Assembly: GCF_014385085.1 (NCBI RefSeq)
Contig: NZ_JACRTD010000002.1
Coordinates: forward strand, 62,001-126,000
Length of the DNA: 64,000 nt
Origin: Youxingia wuxianensis
Lineage (GTDB): Bacteria; Bacillota; Clostridia; Oscillospirales; Ruminococcaceae
Reading direction: 5' to 3'
Shown piece after piece: positions 43,626 to 52,920 of this stretch. Both the position numbers and the translations under genes were made by a program. Numbering within the stretch: the stretch's first letter is position 1; each line of letters opens with the position of its first letter. The notes under the pieces are model-generated. The model did no database searches and had not been told where the DNA came from. It was given only the letters and a program-made list of their open reading frames with translations.

Positions 43626-45404
43626 TTATACAAACAGATCGATCAACTCTTCGCCGTCCACACGTACGTCCGCCAGACCATAGGTACTGAGCTTGTAAGA
43701 GGGGAACTGGGTAGGATATACCATAAAGGCCATTTTGTGGAACACGCTGTCCACAGTACAGCCGATCAACTTTGCGGCCTCGTTTACCGCCTGCATATCC
43801 CGGATAACCTGATCCCGTGGGGCCGAGGATACAATCCCTGCAATATCCAGGTGCAGCGCCGCCAATATTTTTCCATTCTGCACTACGACAAAGCCGCCTT
43901 CGTGCTCGATGAGATAGTTTGCGGCAATGGCCATATCTTCATCATTGCTGCCGATAATATTTAAGTTTTCGATACAGGGGGCATAGGATTCTGCAATAGC
44001 ACCGCTGTGAATACCAAAGCCTTTCACCAGCCCTACGCCGATACGCCCGGAACGCTCATGGCGGTCCATGGTAGCAATTTTACAAATATTTCTAGAAGGA
44101 TCGGCGCAAATGGATCCATCTACGGGAACCATTTCCTCCACCAATGGATCAGTGATCAAAGGGTCTCCGTTCATTCCGATTACCCGCACTTTTACCGGGC
44201 CTTTTTCTTTGGTTTCAATCCGGAAGATAGAGCTGTCCAACCGGTCCAAATTCATGGTGTGCATCATATCCTCCGGATATTTTGGGGCCTGGATATTACG
44301 GCAATAAACTCCATCTTTTACCGCGTATTCCCCATCGGTGATTACACTGTCGATTACTACATTTTCCAGATCGCTTAATATCAGGATATCAGCGCATTTG
44401 CCGGGGGCGATACTGCCGATATCATCCTCCAGACGGAAGAAGCGGGCGGCGTTTAAAGACCCTGCCCGAATAGCCAGGGCGGGAGGAACTCCACATTTGA
44501 TTGCGGTGCGGACCTTAGCGTCCATATAACCGATTACACCAGCCAGACTGGGATCTATCTCGTCGGTGGAATAACCAAAATCTCCGATCATCTGGAAGTT
44601 TCCATCTAGCTTAGGAAGAATATTCCCAAGTTCCATGCCTACAGAACCAAAACGCAGGTGTTCCGATACTCCTACGCGGGCTTTTTCATTGGCTTCGTCG
44701 GCAGCGACAGTTTCATGGTCGCTGACATGGTTGGCAAAGCTGATGCCTGCCTGCAATGTTTTTCCACGGACCCCGGAAGCATGGCATACCAGCGCTTTAT
44801 GCAATTTTTGAGCTTCATGCACAATCCGAAGGAGGCTTTCATTTTTGCCCGCGACCCTTGCCAAATTCAGCTCGTTTACCCCGTAGCAGTCTTCCCAATG
44901 AAGCGCTTCAATGGCCATTTCTTCAGTAAAGGTCCCTAGATTTTCAAAGGATTCGTTTTGGTGAAATGCAGGCAGAGGAATAACAAACAGTGGTTTTACC
45001 CCGGTTGCTTTCAACTCATCCAGAAAGAAACGAATCCCCTGCAGGGACTTGATAATCCCAATCTCGAAGAAGCCGGTAGCTACGGCGGTACCGCCGTGTT
45101 CCAAAGCTAGTTTACCAAACTCGGTCATGCTCATATGGGTGCCGGAGCTGTGCAAATGACCATCGATCAACCCAGGCGCCAGGTATTTGCCTGTGGCGTC
45201 AATTTTCTTCGTGTTTTCCCCAATGGTATGAGAAACATCTCCCACAAAGGCGATACGACCATGTTTCATAGCCACGTCCGCCGGATACACCTCCAGGGTG
45301 TACACATTAACAAGTTGGCCGCCTAAAATTACCGTATCGGCTTTTTCCTCCCCCAGAGCAGTATTCATTAGACTACATTTCTGTTCGAAGCTTAAATCTT
45401 TCAT
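43626..45404 (-). CDS. Adenine deaminase-family amidohydrolase
   Basis: The 592-residue protein has the two-domain build of bacterial adenine deaminase (metal-dependent TIM barrel plus C-terminal adenine-deaminase domain from ~420). HLH at 83-85 and SDHE at 228-231 keep the metal ligands. Substrate-side motifs differ: canonical IDAHVHIESS reads IDGHLHSSGT, ADPHEI reads TGFFEI, and DGHAPG reads VCHASG. Deamination of adenine is therefore possible but not assured; another cyclic amide or amine is an option. AGGGAGGAAA lies before the ATG. It is the last gene of a sugar-type ABC operon, so the imported compound is probably its substrate source. Confidence 0.8.
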   Translation of the reverse strand: MKDLSFEQKCSLMNTALGEEKADTVILGGQLVNVYTLEVYPADVAMKHGRIAFVGDVSHTIGENTKKIDATGKYLAPGLIDGHLHSSGTHMSMTEFGKLALEHGGTAVATGFFEIGIIKSLQGIRFFLDELKATGVKPLFVIPLPAFHQNESFENLGTFTEEMAIEALHWEDCYGVNELNLARVAGKNESLLRIVHEAQKLHKALVCHASGVRGKTLQAGISFANHVSDHETVAADEANEKARVGVSEHLRFGSVGMELGNILPKLDGNFQMIGDFGYSTDEIDPSLAGVIGYMDAKVRTAIKCGVPPALAIRAGSLNAARFFRLEDDIGSIAPGKCADILILSDLENVVIDSVITDGEYAVKDGVYCRNIQAPKYPEDMMHTMNLDRLDSSIFRIETKEKGPVKVRVIGMNGDPLITDPLVEEMVPVDGSICADPSRNICKIATMDRHERSGRIGVGLVKGFGIHSGAIAESYAPCIENLNIIGSNDEDMAIAANYLIEHEGGFVVVQNGKILAALHLDIAGIVSSAPRDQVIRDMQAVNEAAKLIGCTVDSVFHKMAFMVYPTQFPSYKLSTYGLADVRVDGEELIDLFV

Positions 45405-45423
45405 ATTGCTAGGTTTCCTCCCT

Positions 45424-46947
45424 TCAACTGGCAGCTGGATTGCTGCGGTCCTCCGGCTGGTTCATAATCGCGTTAATAATTCTCTGCTCATTGATATCCT
45501 CTCCAGACAACTGCGCGCAGATACGTCCATCCCGGATACAGAGCAACCGGTTGGAAACGCCGATGATTTCCGGCATTTCCGAGGAGATTAAAATAACCGC
45601 CATGCCTTCTTCCGCCAGCTGGGAAATAAACCGATGGATATCTGCTTTGGCTCCGATATCAATGCCGCGGGTGGGTTCGTCCAAAATCAGCAGATCCGGC
45701 TGGATCGCCAGCCATTTCCCCAATACGATTTTTTGCTGATTTCCGCCGGAAAGCTGCGCAGTCAGCTGCTCTGAGCTTGCGGCGTTAATTTTAAGCTTAT
45801 GGCGGTACTCCTCATAGATTTCGAACGTCTTGGCCGTATCAACAAAACCGCCCTTCTTTATCCAAGGTAATTTTACCAGACTAATATTTTTACGGCAAGT
45901 CTCTCCTAAAACCAAGCCTTGTTCCTTCCGGTTCTCCGGGACGAAGGCCATTTTATGGCGTACCGCCTGCACGCTGTTTCGAATTTGTATTTTCTTGCCT
46001 TTATAGTAGATATCCCCCCGACTGGGACGAGTGATGCCAAATAAGCTTTCTACAATTTCTGTGCGTCCTGCGCCCACCAAACCATAAAGGCCAACAATCT
46101 CGCCTCTGCGCACAGAAAAACTGATATCTTCGTATTGCCCTTCCCGGCAAAGGCCCTCTACTCGTAGAAGCTCTTCTCCAGGCTGGGCTTTGTTTTTGAT
46201 ATAATAATTGCTTATGCTGCGCCCAATCATACATTGAATAATTTCATCAATCGTGGTATTTGCAGTAGCAAAATCCCCCGAGGCTTTTCCATCCCGCAGA
46301 ACCATAGCCCGATCGCTGATCTCCATAATTTCATCCATCTTATGGGAGATATAGATAACAGAGGTGCCCTTTTGTTTGAGTTCTCGGATATTTTCGAAAA
46401 AGACGTCTTTTTCTTTATCAGTAAGAGAAGAGGTAGGTTCGTCTAAAATGAGTATTTTTGCGCCCAAAGCGATACCGCGGGCAATCTCCACCATCTGCCG
46501 CTGGGCGATGGGGAGACTTCCGATGGGGGTTTTCGGATCTACATCGCACTTAATTTCCGCAAGCACCTTGCGGGCATCTTCATACAAAGTTTTCCAGTCA
46601 ATGCGCCCATGTTTTAACGGAAGGCTTCCAAGGTAAATATTCTCCGCCACAGAAAGGTCCATGACAAGGGATAATTCCTGGAACACCATGATAATTCCCG
46701 CTTGCTTGGCTTCCACCGGGGCTTTGAAAATCCTGCGCTGACCCTGGTAGTAAATTTCACCTTTGTCACTGTCCGGTTGATAAATACCGGCAAGCACCTT
46801 CATCAATGTGGATTTTCCGGCTCCGTTCTCCCCGCAGAGAGCCAACACCTCACCGGGCCTTAGCTTAAGATCCACATCGTCCAATGCGGTCACACCAGGG
46901 AAGGACTTTGTAATGTGTCTCATTTCCAAAATATATTCGTTTTCCAT
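45424..46947 (-). CDS. Sugar-type ABC transporter, double ATPase (RbsA/MglA-like)
   Basis: The 507-residue protein carries two ABC domains. The first has GENGAGKSTLMKVLAG near 38 and a Walker B ILILDEPTSSLTDKE; the second has the LSGGNQQKIVLGKWLA signature near 405 and LLILDEPTRGIDIGAKADIH. The second P-loop is degenerate (GLVGAGRTEIVESLFG), as is normal in RbsA-type proteins. It energises import by the two permeases and binding protein of the same operon. Confidence 0.93.
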   Translation of the reverse strand: MENEYILEMRHITKSFPGVTALDDVDLKLRPGEVLALCGENGAGKSTLMKVLAGIYQPDSDKGEIYYQGQRRIFKAPVEAKQAGIIMVFQELSLVMDLSVAENIYLGSLPLKHGRIDWKTLYEDARKVLAEIKCDVDPKTPIGSLPIAQRQMVEIARGIALGAKILILDEPTSSLTDKEKDVFFENIRELKQKGTSVIYISHKMDEIMEISDRAMVLRDGKASGDFATANTTIDEIIQCMIGRSISNYYIKNKAQPGEELLRVEGLCREGQYEDISFSVRRGEIVGLYGLVGAGRTEIVESLFGITRPSRGDIYYKGKKIQIRNSVQAVRHKMAFVPENRKEQGLVLGETCRKNISLVKLPWIKKGGFVDTAKTFEIYEEYRHKLKINAASSEQLTAQLSGGNQQKIVLGKWLAIQPDLLILDEPTRGIDIGAKADIHRFISQLAEEGMAVILISSEMPEIIGVSNRLLCIRDGRICAQLSGEDINEQRIINAIMNQPEDRSNPAAS

Positions 46948-46966
46948 AATTGCCCTCCATTGGCTA

Positions 46967-47005
46967 TAAGCCGTCCCTCGCGCGAAAGGCGCGAAGGGCG
47001 GCTTA
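46967..47005 (-). other. Stable hairpin between binding-protein and ATPase genes
   Basis: On the transcript, a long stem TAAGCCGCCCTTCGCGC pairs with GCGCGAGGGACGGCTTA (two mismatches). Hairpins 3' of binding-protein genes commonly raise the level of that protein relative to downstream genes. Confidence 0.7.
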
Positions 47006-47015
47006 GATGGTTAAA

Positions 47016-48056
47016 TCATTTCCAGACTTCAAATCCATTGTCGGTGATCACCTGACGAACATTTTCAGAGGTTACAGGATACAGGTCATACCGGGTCAGG
47101 AATTCTACTTCTTCGCCTTTCGCAATTTTCACGGCGGTATCCATTACTGCTGGAGCTTCCGGGAAAGGAGACTGGAGAACACAGGCATCGATGATACCGT
47201 CCTCCATACATTTTACGCCCTCTTCATTGCCGATAAAAGCGCAGGCGATAATGGGAATATCCATGTTGGCAGCTTTCAAAGCATTGTAAGCACCGATAGC
47301 GATATTGTCGTCCGCCGCGTAAAGAGCGTCAATCTGGTCGCCATATTTCAGGATAAGCTTTTCCATCTGCTGCTGTGCTTTTTCACGGTTCCAGTCAGCG
47401 TTCTGAGTTTCCAGGATGGTGATATTTTCTGGAATGCTGGCTTCAAATCCGTCCTGACGCCAGGTGGAAACGTCGTAGCCGGGGGTACCGGTCAGCTGAA
47501 CAACATTAGCGCCGTCCGGGAACATATCCGCCAGCATTTCGGCGCACATAACCGCTTCCTGGTAATGGTCCGGGCCAACAAAGGCGGTCAGATACTCTTC
47601 GCCGCTGGGATCGATGGGGTTGTTAGTGCACATGATGGGAACACCCGCTTCTTGAGCCTGCTGTAAGCCAGGGATAACAGAAACGGAATCGGTGGCCCAC
47701 ACAATGATGGCGTCCATATCCTGCTGGATAAAGTCCTGGATCTGGCTGATCTGAGTATTAACGTCGCCAGCGGCGTCCAAAACCGTTAATTCAACTCCCT
47801 CCAAGGTGGAAGCATATTCCCGAAGCAGTTCATCACATTTGGTCTGGTAGTCGTCAATACCGATGTTATTGGCGGACATACCAATACGGACTACTTCTTT
47901 TTCGCCGTCGGCAGGGGCTTCACTGGAAGCGTCGCTTGCGGGCTGGTCGGCGCTGCTGCTGGGGGCGGGGGTAGAGCTGTCAGTGCTGGAAGCGCAGCCT
48001 GCCACGCAGGTAAGAATCATAAGTGCGGATAAAATAAGGGCTACTACTTTTTTCAT
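47016..48056 (-). CDS. Sugar-type ABC substrate-binding lipoprotein
   Basis: The 346-residue protein has a signal with lipobox TCVAGC (Cys21), an Ser/Ala-rich spacer and a peripla_BP_4 domain: VVRIGMSANNIGIDDYQTKC near 55, FIQQDMDAIIVWATDSVS near 117, and GDQIDALYAADDNIAIGAYN near 235, with the Asp-rich hinge region of ribose-type binding proteins. The ligand is unknown; the linked adenine-deaminase-like gene suggests a purine derivative or nucleoside. Confidence 0.9.
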   Translation of the reverse strand: MKKVVALILSALMILTCVAGCASSTDSSTPAPSSSADQPASDASSEAPADGEKEVVRIGMSANNIGIDDYQTKCDELLREYASTLEGVELTVLDAAGDVNTQISQIQDFIQQDMDAIIVWATDSVSVIPGLQQAQEAGVPIMCTNNPIDPSGEEYLTAFVGPDHYQEAVMCAEMLADMFPDGANVVQLTGTPGYDVSTWRQDGFEASIPENITILETQNADWNREKAQQQMEKLILKYGDQIDALYAADDNIAIGAYNALKAANMDIPIIACAFIGNEEGVKCMEDGIIDACVLQSPFPEAPAVMDTAVKIAKGEEVEFLTRYDLYPVTSENVRQVITDNGFEVWK

Positions 48057-48102
48057 CGAAATTCTCCTCTTCTTGTTTTTTTATATTGAACCTTAGAAAG
48101 GC

Positions 48103-49101
48103 TCATTCCTTTTGTAACTTTTTGGGCGCTCCTGGAATGTTAGCCCGTTTGGAAGGAACGGATTGTTCCCGCAGAACGATATCCATATATAGCACGATGA
48201 TCAGGATAATTCCCATAACCAGGGTGTTATAGTAAGAAGAAAGTTTTAACAGGTTCATCGCATTGTTGATCATGCCCAGGGTACACAGACCGCCTAAGGT
48301 ATAAAACATATTTCCGTACCCGCCGGAAAGCTTGGTGCCGCCCAATACTACGGCGGCAATCGCCAGCATATGGGCGTCCGGCCAGCCTAGGGTAGGGGAG
48401 GCAGAATTGAATTTGGAAGCGTACATCACGCCGGCTACCGCCGCGCAGAAAGAACAGATTACAAAGTTGAGAATGACTGTTCTGTCTACATTGATACCGG
48501 CATTTTGCGCAGAGGACATATTGCCCCCCGCAGCGTAAGTGTTACGCCCATGGCGGGTGAAATACAGAACCGCCTGCCCCAGAAGAATGAAAGCCAGACA
48601 GATCCAAACTGGGTTGGGCAGGCCAAGGAAACTTCCCCGGCTTAATTCATAGAAGGCTTTGGAACTGCCTCGGACCGTCTGCTGGGTGTACATATAGGTA
48701 ATGCCGCGGAAAATCGTCATTCCAGCCAAAGTAACAATGAACGCGTTGATTTTCAGTTTGGTTACTAACAGTCCGTTGATCAGTCCCACCGCAGCTCCCA
48801 GGCATAAAGCCAGCAGGATAGAGGGAATAAGTCCGATTACTGGAGTCAGTCCTACGGTGAGGCAGGAGGTAAGTCCCATGAGGGTGCCTACAGAAAGGTC
48901 AAAGTAACCGTTTAGGATAACAAAGGTCATTCCTGCGGCCAAAATCCCTTTTTCCGCATTTTGGCCCAAGATATTCACAAAATTGCCTAAGGAGAAAAAC
49001 TTATCAATAAAGAAGGAACACACAAGAAAAACAATCAGAAAAATAGGAATAATCGTATTTTTTCGAAATTTTTCAGTTATCCAAGTAAAGAGATTACTCA
49101 T
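48103..49101 (-). CDS. Sugar-type ABC permease (RbsC-like)
   Basis: The 332-residue protein has about ten hydrophobic segments and the family marks ILAAGMTFVILNGYFDLSVG near 50, KINAFIVTLAGMTIFRG near 118, AAGGNMSSAQNAGINVDR near 200 and LGGTKLSGGYGNMFYTLGG near 265. The ATG at 49101 is set by GGGAGGCGGC upstream; a longer frame would overlap the preceding gene by 97 bases. It overlaps the other permease by four bases. Confidence 0.92.
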   Translation of the reverse strand: MSNLFTWITEKFRKNTIIPIFLIVFLVCSFFIDKFFSLGNFVNILGQNAEKGILAAGMTFVILNGYFDLSVGTLMGLTSCLTVGLTPVIGLIPSILLALCLGAAVGLINGLLVTKLKINAFIVTLAGMTIFRGITYMYTQQTVRGSSKAFYELSRGSFLGLPNPVWICLAFILLGQAVLYFTRHGRNTYAAGGNMSSAQNAGINVDRTVILNFVICSFCAAVAGVMYASKFNSASPTLGWPDAHMLAIAAVVLGGTKLSGGYGNMFYTLGGLCTLGMINNAMNLLKLSSYYNTLVMGIILIIVLYMDIVLREQSVPSKRANIPGAPKKLQKE

Positions 49102-49912
49102 GCTTTGCCGCCTCCCTTTCCTTGGATTTTTGCTCTTTTGGACTGCAGGTCCACACATACTACCACTAAGATGATCAGACCGTTTGCCAGCCATTGGGTA
49201 GAATAGGGCAGCCCCATCATAACAAAGCCGTTGTCTAATACCCGCAAAATTAAAATGCCGATAAACGCTTTTACTACGCTGCCGCTGCCGCCGGTAAGAC
49301 TGGCGCCTCCCAAAATGACGCCGGCGATTACATCCATTTCATATCCTTCGCCGATAGCGTTTTGGGCGGAACCAACGCGGGACGCCAGCATAATCCCGGC
49401 AATGGCGGTCATCATTCCAGATAAGATAAAGGTCAGCGTTACCAATTTACGGTCGTTGACTCCGGAAAATCTGCTGGCAATCTGGTTGCCTCCTACCGAC
49501 ATCAACTGGCTGCCGAATACCGTACGTTTTAAAACAATTTCAAAAATAGCCACAGTGATCAGGCAGATGACGACCAAGGTGGGGATAAACCCGACAAATC
49601 CCTGGCCGATCTGTAAAAACCAACTGGTTTCAGCGTTTTTAAGCACGCTGTTTTTTCCCCCTGAAACAAAGTAGGTAAGCGCCTGCACGATTCCCATCAT
49701 CCCTAAGGTGACAATCATAGAATTTAGACGCAGGTAGCCCACTAAAAGTCCCGAGATCAATCCGAACAGGATCCCCATAAACACAACAGCGAGCATAGCA
49801 GCTACGGGTCCGATAATATTAAATAGCTGAATAACCAAAACGGTAGAGAAAGATAAGATAGATCCAACAGAAAGATCAAAGTTTCCACCGATGATTACAT
49901 ATGTAGTGTTGG
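49098..49912 (-). pseudogene. Sugar-type ABC permease, N-terminus missing
   Basis: About 270 residues match RbsC-type permeases from TYVIIGGNFDLSVGS onward (matching TFVILNGYFDLSVG of the downstream paralogue), through LRLNSMIVTLGMMGIVQA and LGGASLTGGSGSVVKA. The first ~55 residues including the first membrane segment are absent. The frame stays open ~50 bases further to a GTG at 49964, but those codons are antisense to the end of another permease gene and have no family match. The gene was cut at about 49.905-49.912 kb. Whether the remnant still works is doubtful. Confidence 0.75.
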
Positions 49913-50040
49913 GCGCGATCCTGATTTTGGTGGTCCTTATTGTACTCAATGGGATTATCGACACCGCCTTTCAGTTCATTGACCAGTTTGTCAAAGAACA
50001 TTTCACCAAGAGTACGCAAAAGGAGGGGACCCGTGTATGA
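49908..50040 (+). pseudogene. C-terminal remnant of a LivM/UrtC-like ABC permease
   Basis: Upstream of the LivG-like ATPase, in-frame and ending with a TGA that overlaps its ATG, about 43 codons read LGAILILVVLIVLNGIID and then a polar tail. This is the pattern of the last membrane helix and tail of an HAAT-type permease (LGxLLILVVLF...). An AGGAGGGGAC ribosome site for the next gene lies inside it. The remaining permease and the other upstream transporter genes are missing; the sequence turns into the - strand permease at about 49.91 kb. Confidence 0.6.
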
Positions 50041-50753
50041 CTGACGCCATATTGGAATTAAAAGGACTGTCAAAATATTTTGGCGGAATTAAGGCCAATG
50101 ACGATGTAAATATGAGCATCGAAAGAGGCGAGCTTCATTGTCTGATCGGCCCCAACGGTGCAGGAAAAAGCACGATTTTTCGTATGATTATGGGAGAATA
50201 TCCTCCCACCAAAGGCGAGATTATTTATGAAGGAAAGAATATTACCAAACTAAAGATGTGGCAGCGGGCATATCGGGGGATCAGCATAAAAATGCAGATC
50301 CCAGGCGTATTTGGAGAGCTGTCCTTGTATGATAATATCCGAATTGCACTCCAAAAACATGTCTCCCAACAGGAAGTAGAGGCTGAAATTCAGCGGCTAA
50401 TTCATTTTGTAGGAATCCAGGACCTTGGCAATCCCTTGGTGAAAAATATGTCTCACGGCCAGCAGCAATGGCTGGAAATCGCCATGGCTCTGGCGCTTCG
50501 CCCGAAACTGCTTCTTTTAGACGAGCCGGCGGCGGGGATGGGGCCGGAAGAGACGGAGTTTACCGCCCAATTAGTAAAGAAAATTAACGCCCAAGGGATA
50601 ACGGTAATTTTTATTGACCATGATATGAACTTTGTACGCAGGATAGCCAAACGGGTAACCGTTCTGCACTGCGGTAAGATTTTCAAAGAAGGCCCCTTGG
50701 AAGAAATTGAAGCCGATAAAGACGTCATCCAGATTTATCTGGGCGAAGACTAA
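50037..50753 (+). CDS. ABC transporter ATPase, LivG/UrtD-like
   Basis: The 238-residue ATPase has GPNGAGKSTIFRMIMGEYPP near 38, the UrtD-like stretch SIKMQIPGVFGELSLYDNIR near 84, a signature MSHGQQQWLEIAMALALRP (His in the usual Gly position, as in UrtD-type proteins) and LLLLDEPAAGMGPEETE. The amide/urea branch of hydrophobic amino acid transporters (HAAT) is therefore likely. It overlaps the remnant permease end by four bases and is followed by a LivF-like partner and an amidase gene. Confidence 0.88.
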   Translation: MTDAILELKGLSKYFGGIKANDDVNMSIERGELHCLIGPNGAGKSTIFRMIMGEYPPTKGEIIYEGKNITKLKMWQRAYRGISIKMQIPGVFGELSLYDNIRIALQKHVSQQEVEAEIQRLIHFVGIQDLGNPLVKNMSHGQQQWLEIAMALALRPKLLLLDEPAAGMGPEETEFTAQLVKKINAQGITVIFIDHDMNFVRRIAKRVTVLHCGKIFKEGPLEEIEADKDVIQIYLGED

Positions 50754-50773
50754 TGGCAATAGGAGGCGAGTGG

Positions 50774-51472
50774 ATGCTTAAAGTACAAGGCCTAGTATCA
50801 GGTTATGGAAAAGTTCAGATAATCCGTGGGGTTGACATTGAAATCAGCAGTGGGGAGATTGTATCTATCATCGGCAGAAACGGGGTTGGAAAAACCACCC
50901 TGATGAAAACGATTATGGGAGCTATTCGGCCTATGGCGGGCAAGATTGAGATAGACGGAAAAGACTTCACTAAAAAACCAATCTATACCCGGGCGGCGGA
51001 TGGAGTGGGCTATGTGGAGCAGGGGCATGGTATTTTCCCGGCACTGACCGTAGAAGAAAATTTGAAGATCGGACTCGGGATCAACAATATGAAGAAATCC
51101 AAAGACTTAAGCATTGCCCATGAATATTTTCCTATATTGCTCTCCCGCAGCAAACAAAAGGCAGGTACTCTTTCCGGCGGAGAACAGGCAATGCTGTCTA
51201 TTGCCAGGGTATTGGTGGCAAAACCGAGAATTATCCTGCTGGATGAGCCTTCAGAGGGGGTGCAGCCCAATGTTGTCAATCAGATTGGAGAAATTATCTC
51301 TAAATTCAGTAAAGAAATGAACATTACTATTCTTTTAGTAGAACAGCATTTAAAGCTGATTCAAAGTATTTCTCAACGGGCGTATGCCTTGGATAAGGGT
51401 GTTATTGTAGGAAATCTTACTCGGGAAGAATTGCTGGATAACGATACAGTAGCCTCTTATCTTACTGTTTAA
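50774..51472 (+). CDS. ABC transporter ATPase, LivF/UrtE-like
   Basis: The 232-residue ATPase reads LVSGYGKVQIIRGVDIEIS, GRNGVGKTTLMKTIMGAIRP, an LSGGEQAMLSIARVLVAKP signature and IILLDEPSEGVQPNVVNQIG, typical of LivF/UrtE. The ATG at 50774 has AGGAGG seven bases before it; an in-frame ATG at 50753 overlapping the previous stop is possible but has a poorer site. Together with the LivG-like protein it would power a permease pair that is now missing from this locus. Confidence 0.88.
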   Translation: MLKVQGLVSGYGKVQIIRGVDIEISSGEIVSIIGRNGVGKTTLMKTIMGAIRPMAGKIEIDGKDFTKKPIYTRAADGVGYVEQGHGIFPALTVEENLKIGLGINNMKKSKDLSIAHEYFPILLSRSKQKAGTLSGGEQAMLSIARVLVAKPRIILLDEPSEGVQPNVVNQIGEIISKFSKEMNITILLVEQHLKLIQSISQRAYALDKGVIVGNLTREELLDNDTVASYLTV

Positions 51473-51496
51473 TTGAGCGTAAGGAGGATTTAAGCT

Positions 51497-52420
51497 ATGC
51501 GAGAAATAAAATTAACCGACGATCAATATAGCTATGTGTTTACCCCTTACATAGAGCCGGTAGCTACCGTCCAGCCGGGGGAAACAGTCGCATTATATAC
51601 GATGGACGCGTTCAGTAATAAAATCGTCAGCAATAAGCAGCGGGCAGGAGAAGTATTTAAAACCTTAAAGGGAGATAATCCGCAAACAGGACCAATTAAA
51701 ATTGAAGGCGCGGAGCCAGGGGATATGTTGAAGGTGGAAATTATCGACATTGAGGCTACCCGGGATTTTGCCGCCAGCTGTTTTAATCCGAATTTTGGGG
51801 GACTGGTGAGCACCCGTACCACCCGGATGCTGCATGAACCGCTGCCTGACCCCTGTTATATTTACAAACGGGATGAAAATGGAAACTACACTTACAACAG
51901 TCGACTTTCTTTTAAATGGGAACCATTTTTAGGAACCATCGCCACCTCCCATGCAGTGGAAGTGATTAAAACGATCAGCCCCTTTGAAAACGGAGGAAAT
52001 ATGGACGTGCCGGATGTAAAACCGGGAAATATTGTATATCTGCCGGTTTCAGTGCCGGGGGCGTATTTCTTTACCGGAGATGTTCATGCCAAACAGGGAG
52101 AAGGGGAAGTATGCGGGGTAGCTATGGAGATTACTGCCAAAGTAACCTTAAAGTTTGATCTAATCAAACACCACAAGATTTTATGGCCCAGAATTGAAAG
52201 CCCTACTGAATTAATGTGCGTAGGAAGCGCCAAACCTATGGAAGACGCGGCCCGTATTGCTTATTGCGAACTGTTGGGATGGCTGGTGGAACTGGGCTGG
52301 GATAAATGGGAGGCATATCAGGCGATCACACAGGCAGGCAAGCTATATGTAGGAAACATGGTGGATACGGTATACTCTTTGGTAGCGAAAATTGACAAAG
52401 AAATTGCTTACAGAAAGTAG
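51497..52420 (+). CDS. Acetamidase/formamidase family protein
   Basis: The 307-residue protein belongs to the FmdA/AmdA family, which hydrolyses formamide, acetamide or similar small amides to ammonia and acid. Seen are PVATVQPGETVALYTMDAF near 20, GPIKIEGAEPGDMLKVEI near 67, TSHAVEVIKTISPFENGGNM near 155 (the GNMD region), PVSVPGAYFFTGDVHAKQGE near 192 with GEGEVCG near 210, and a C-terminal VGNMVDTVYSLVAKI. AAGGAGG precedes the ATG. With the ATPases upstream it forms an amide-uptake-and-hydrolysis cassette. Confidence 0.9.
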   Translation: MREIKLTDDQYSYVFTPYIEPVATVQPGETVALYTMDAFSNKIVSNKQRAGEVFKTLKGDNPQTGPIKIEGAEPGDMLKVEIIDIEATRDFAASCFNPNFGGLVSTRTTRMLHEPLPDPCYIYKRDENGNYTYNSRLSFKWEPFLGTIATSHAVEVIKTISPFENGGNMDVPDVKPGNIVYLPVSVPGAYFFTGDVHAKQGEGEVCGVAMEITAKVTLKFDLIKHHKILWPRIESPTELMCVGSAKPMEDAARIAYCELLGWLVELGWDKWEAYQAITQAGKLYVGNMVDTVYSLVAKIDKEIAYRK

Positions 52421-52448
52421 AACAGTTTGAGGTTTTGAGTAATAAAAA

Positions 52449-52470
52449 AGGCCCCGCCGAGCGGGGCCTT
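52449..52470 (-). terminator. Terminator-like hairpin, U tract on - strand
   Basis: AAGGCCCCGC / GCGGGGCCTT around CGA. The run of Ts lies on the - strand side only, so as written it would stop - strand transcription; for the amidase it is only a 3' hairpin. Confidence 0.5.
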
Positions 52471-52517
52471 CCCCACAAGTACTAAAATTGAACTATGGGG
52501 TAGCCGGTACGCAACAG

Positions 52518-52556
52518 TGAAAGCCTGAAGGTCAAATCTTCAGGCTTTCACTGCGT
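52518..52556 (+). terminator. Hairpin after the amidase cassette
   Basis: GTGAAAGCCTGAAG / CTTCAGGCTTTCAC, 14-bp perfect stem, then TGCGTTTTA. Together with the previous hairpin it marks the left edge of the next module. Between 52560 and 52880 there is no gene I can support; the sequence becomes very AT-rich from about 52680. Confidence 0.65.
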
Positions 52557-52884
52557 TTTAGGAGAATTTTTTGTTGCATTTGGTGATAGCTTTATCCAGT
52601 GACACGAAATTTTTAACCCCTGCCCGTCCGGCGGGCGGGCAGCTCCCTTGCAGAATCACAGCTGTACATCCGTCGATTTTAGATCTCAATACATAAGAAC
52701 GGGTTTGTTTTGTTAAATTAACAAAATTTACATAAATAAATTTATTCAAACAACCAATCTTTTTTAATTCTGTTGACAGGCATGTTAATAATATTATATT
52801 ATTACTATAATACAATATTACATTAGTGCTTTGTTGATATTTTACTCCTCAAATTATGGAAATTTACGATATCATGTTATAAAA

Positions 52885-52901
52885 TAGATATAAGATATCT
52901 A
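52885..52901 (+). promoter_or_regulatory. Probable GntR operator
   Basis: TAGATATAAGATATCTA is a perfect inverted repeat around AAG, 20 bases before the GntR start and just after a TATAAA-like -10 box (52878-52883). Its position suggests autoregulation. Confidence 0.5.
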
Positions 52902-52920
52902 CATCAAAGGAGAATTCGAC

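Noticed and set aside
52558..52815. 85-codon - strand frame in the pre-island gap
   Set aside because: Low-complexity AT-rich start, no Shine-Dalgarno site and no recognisable motif; not enough to call a gene.
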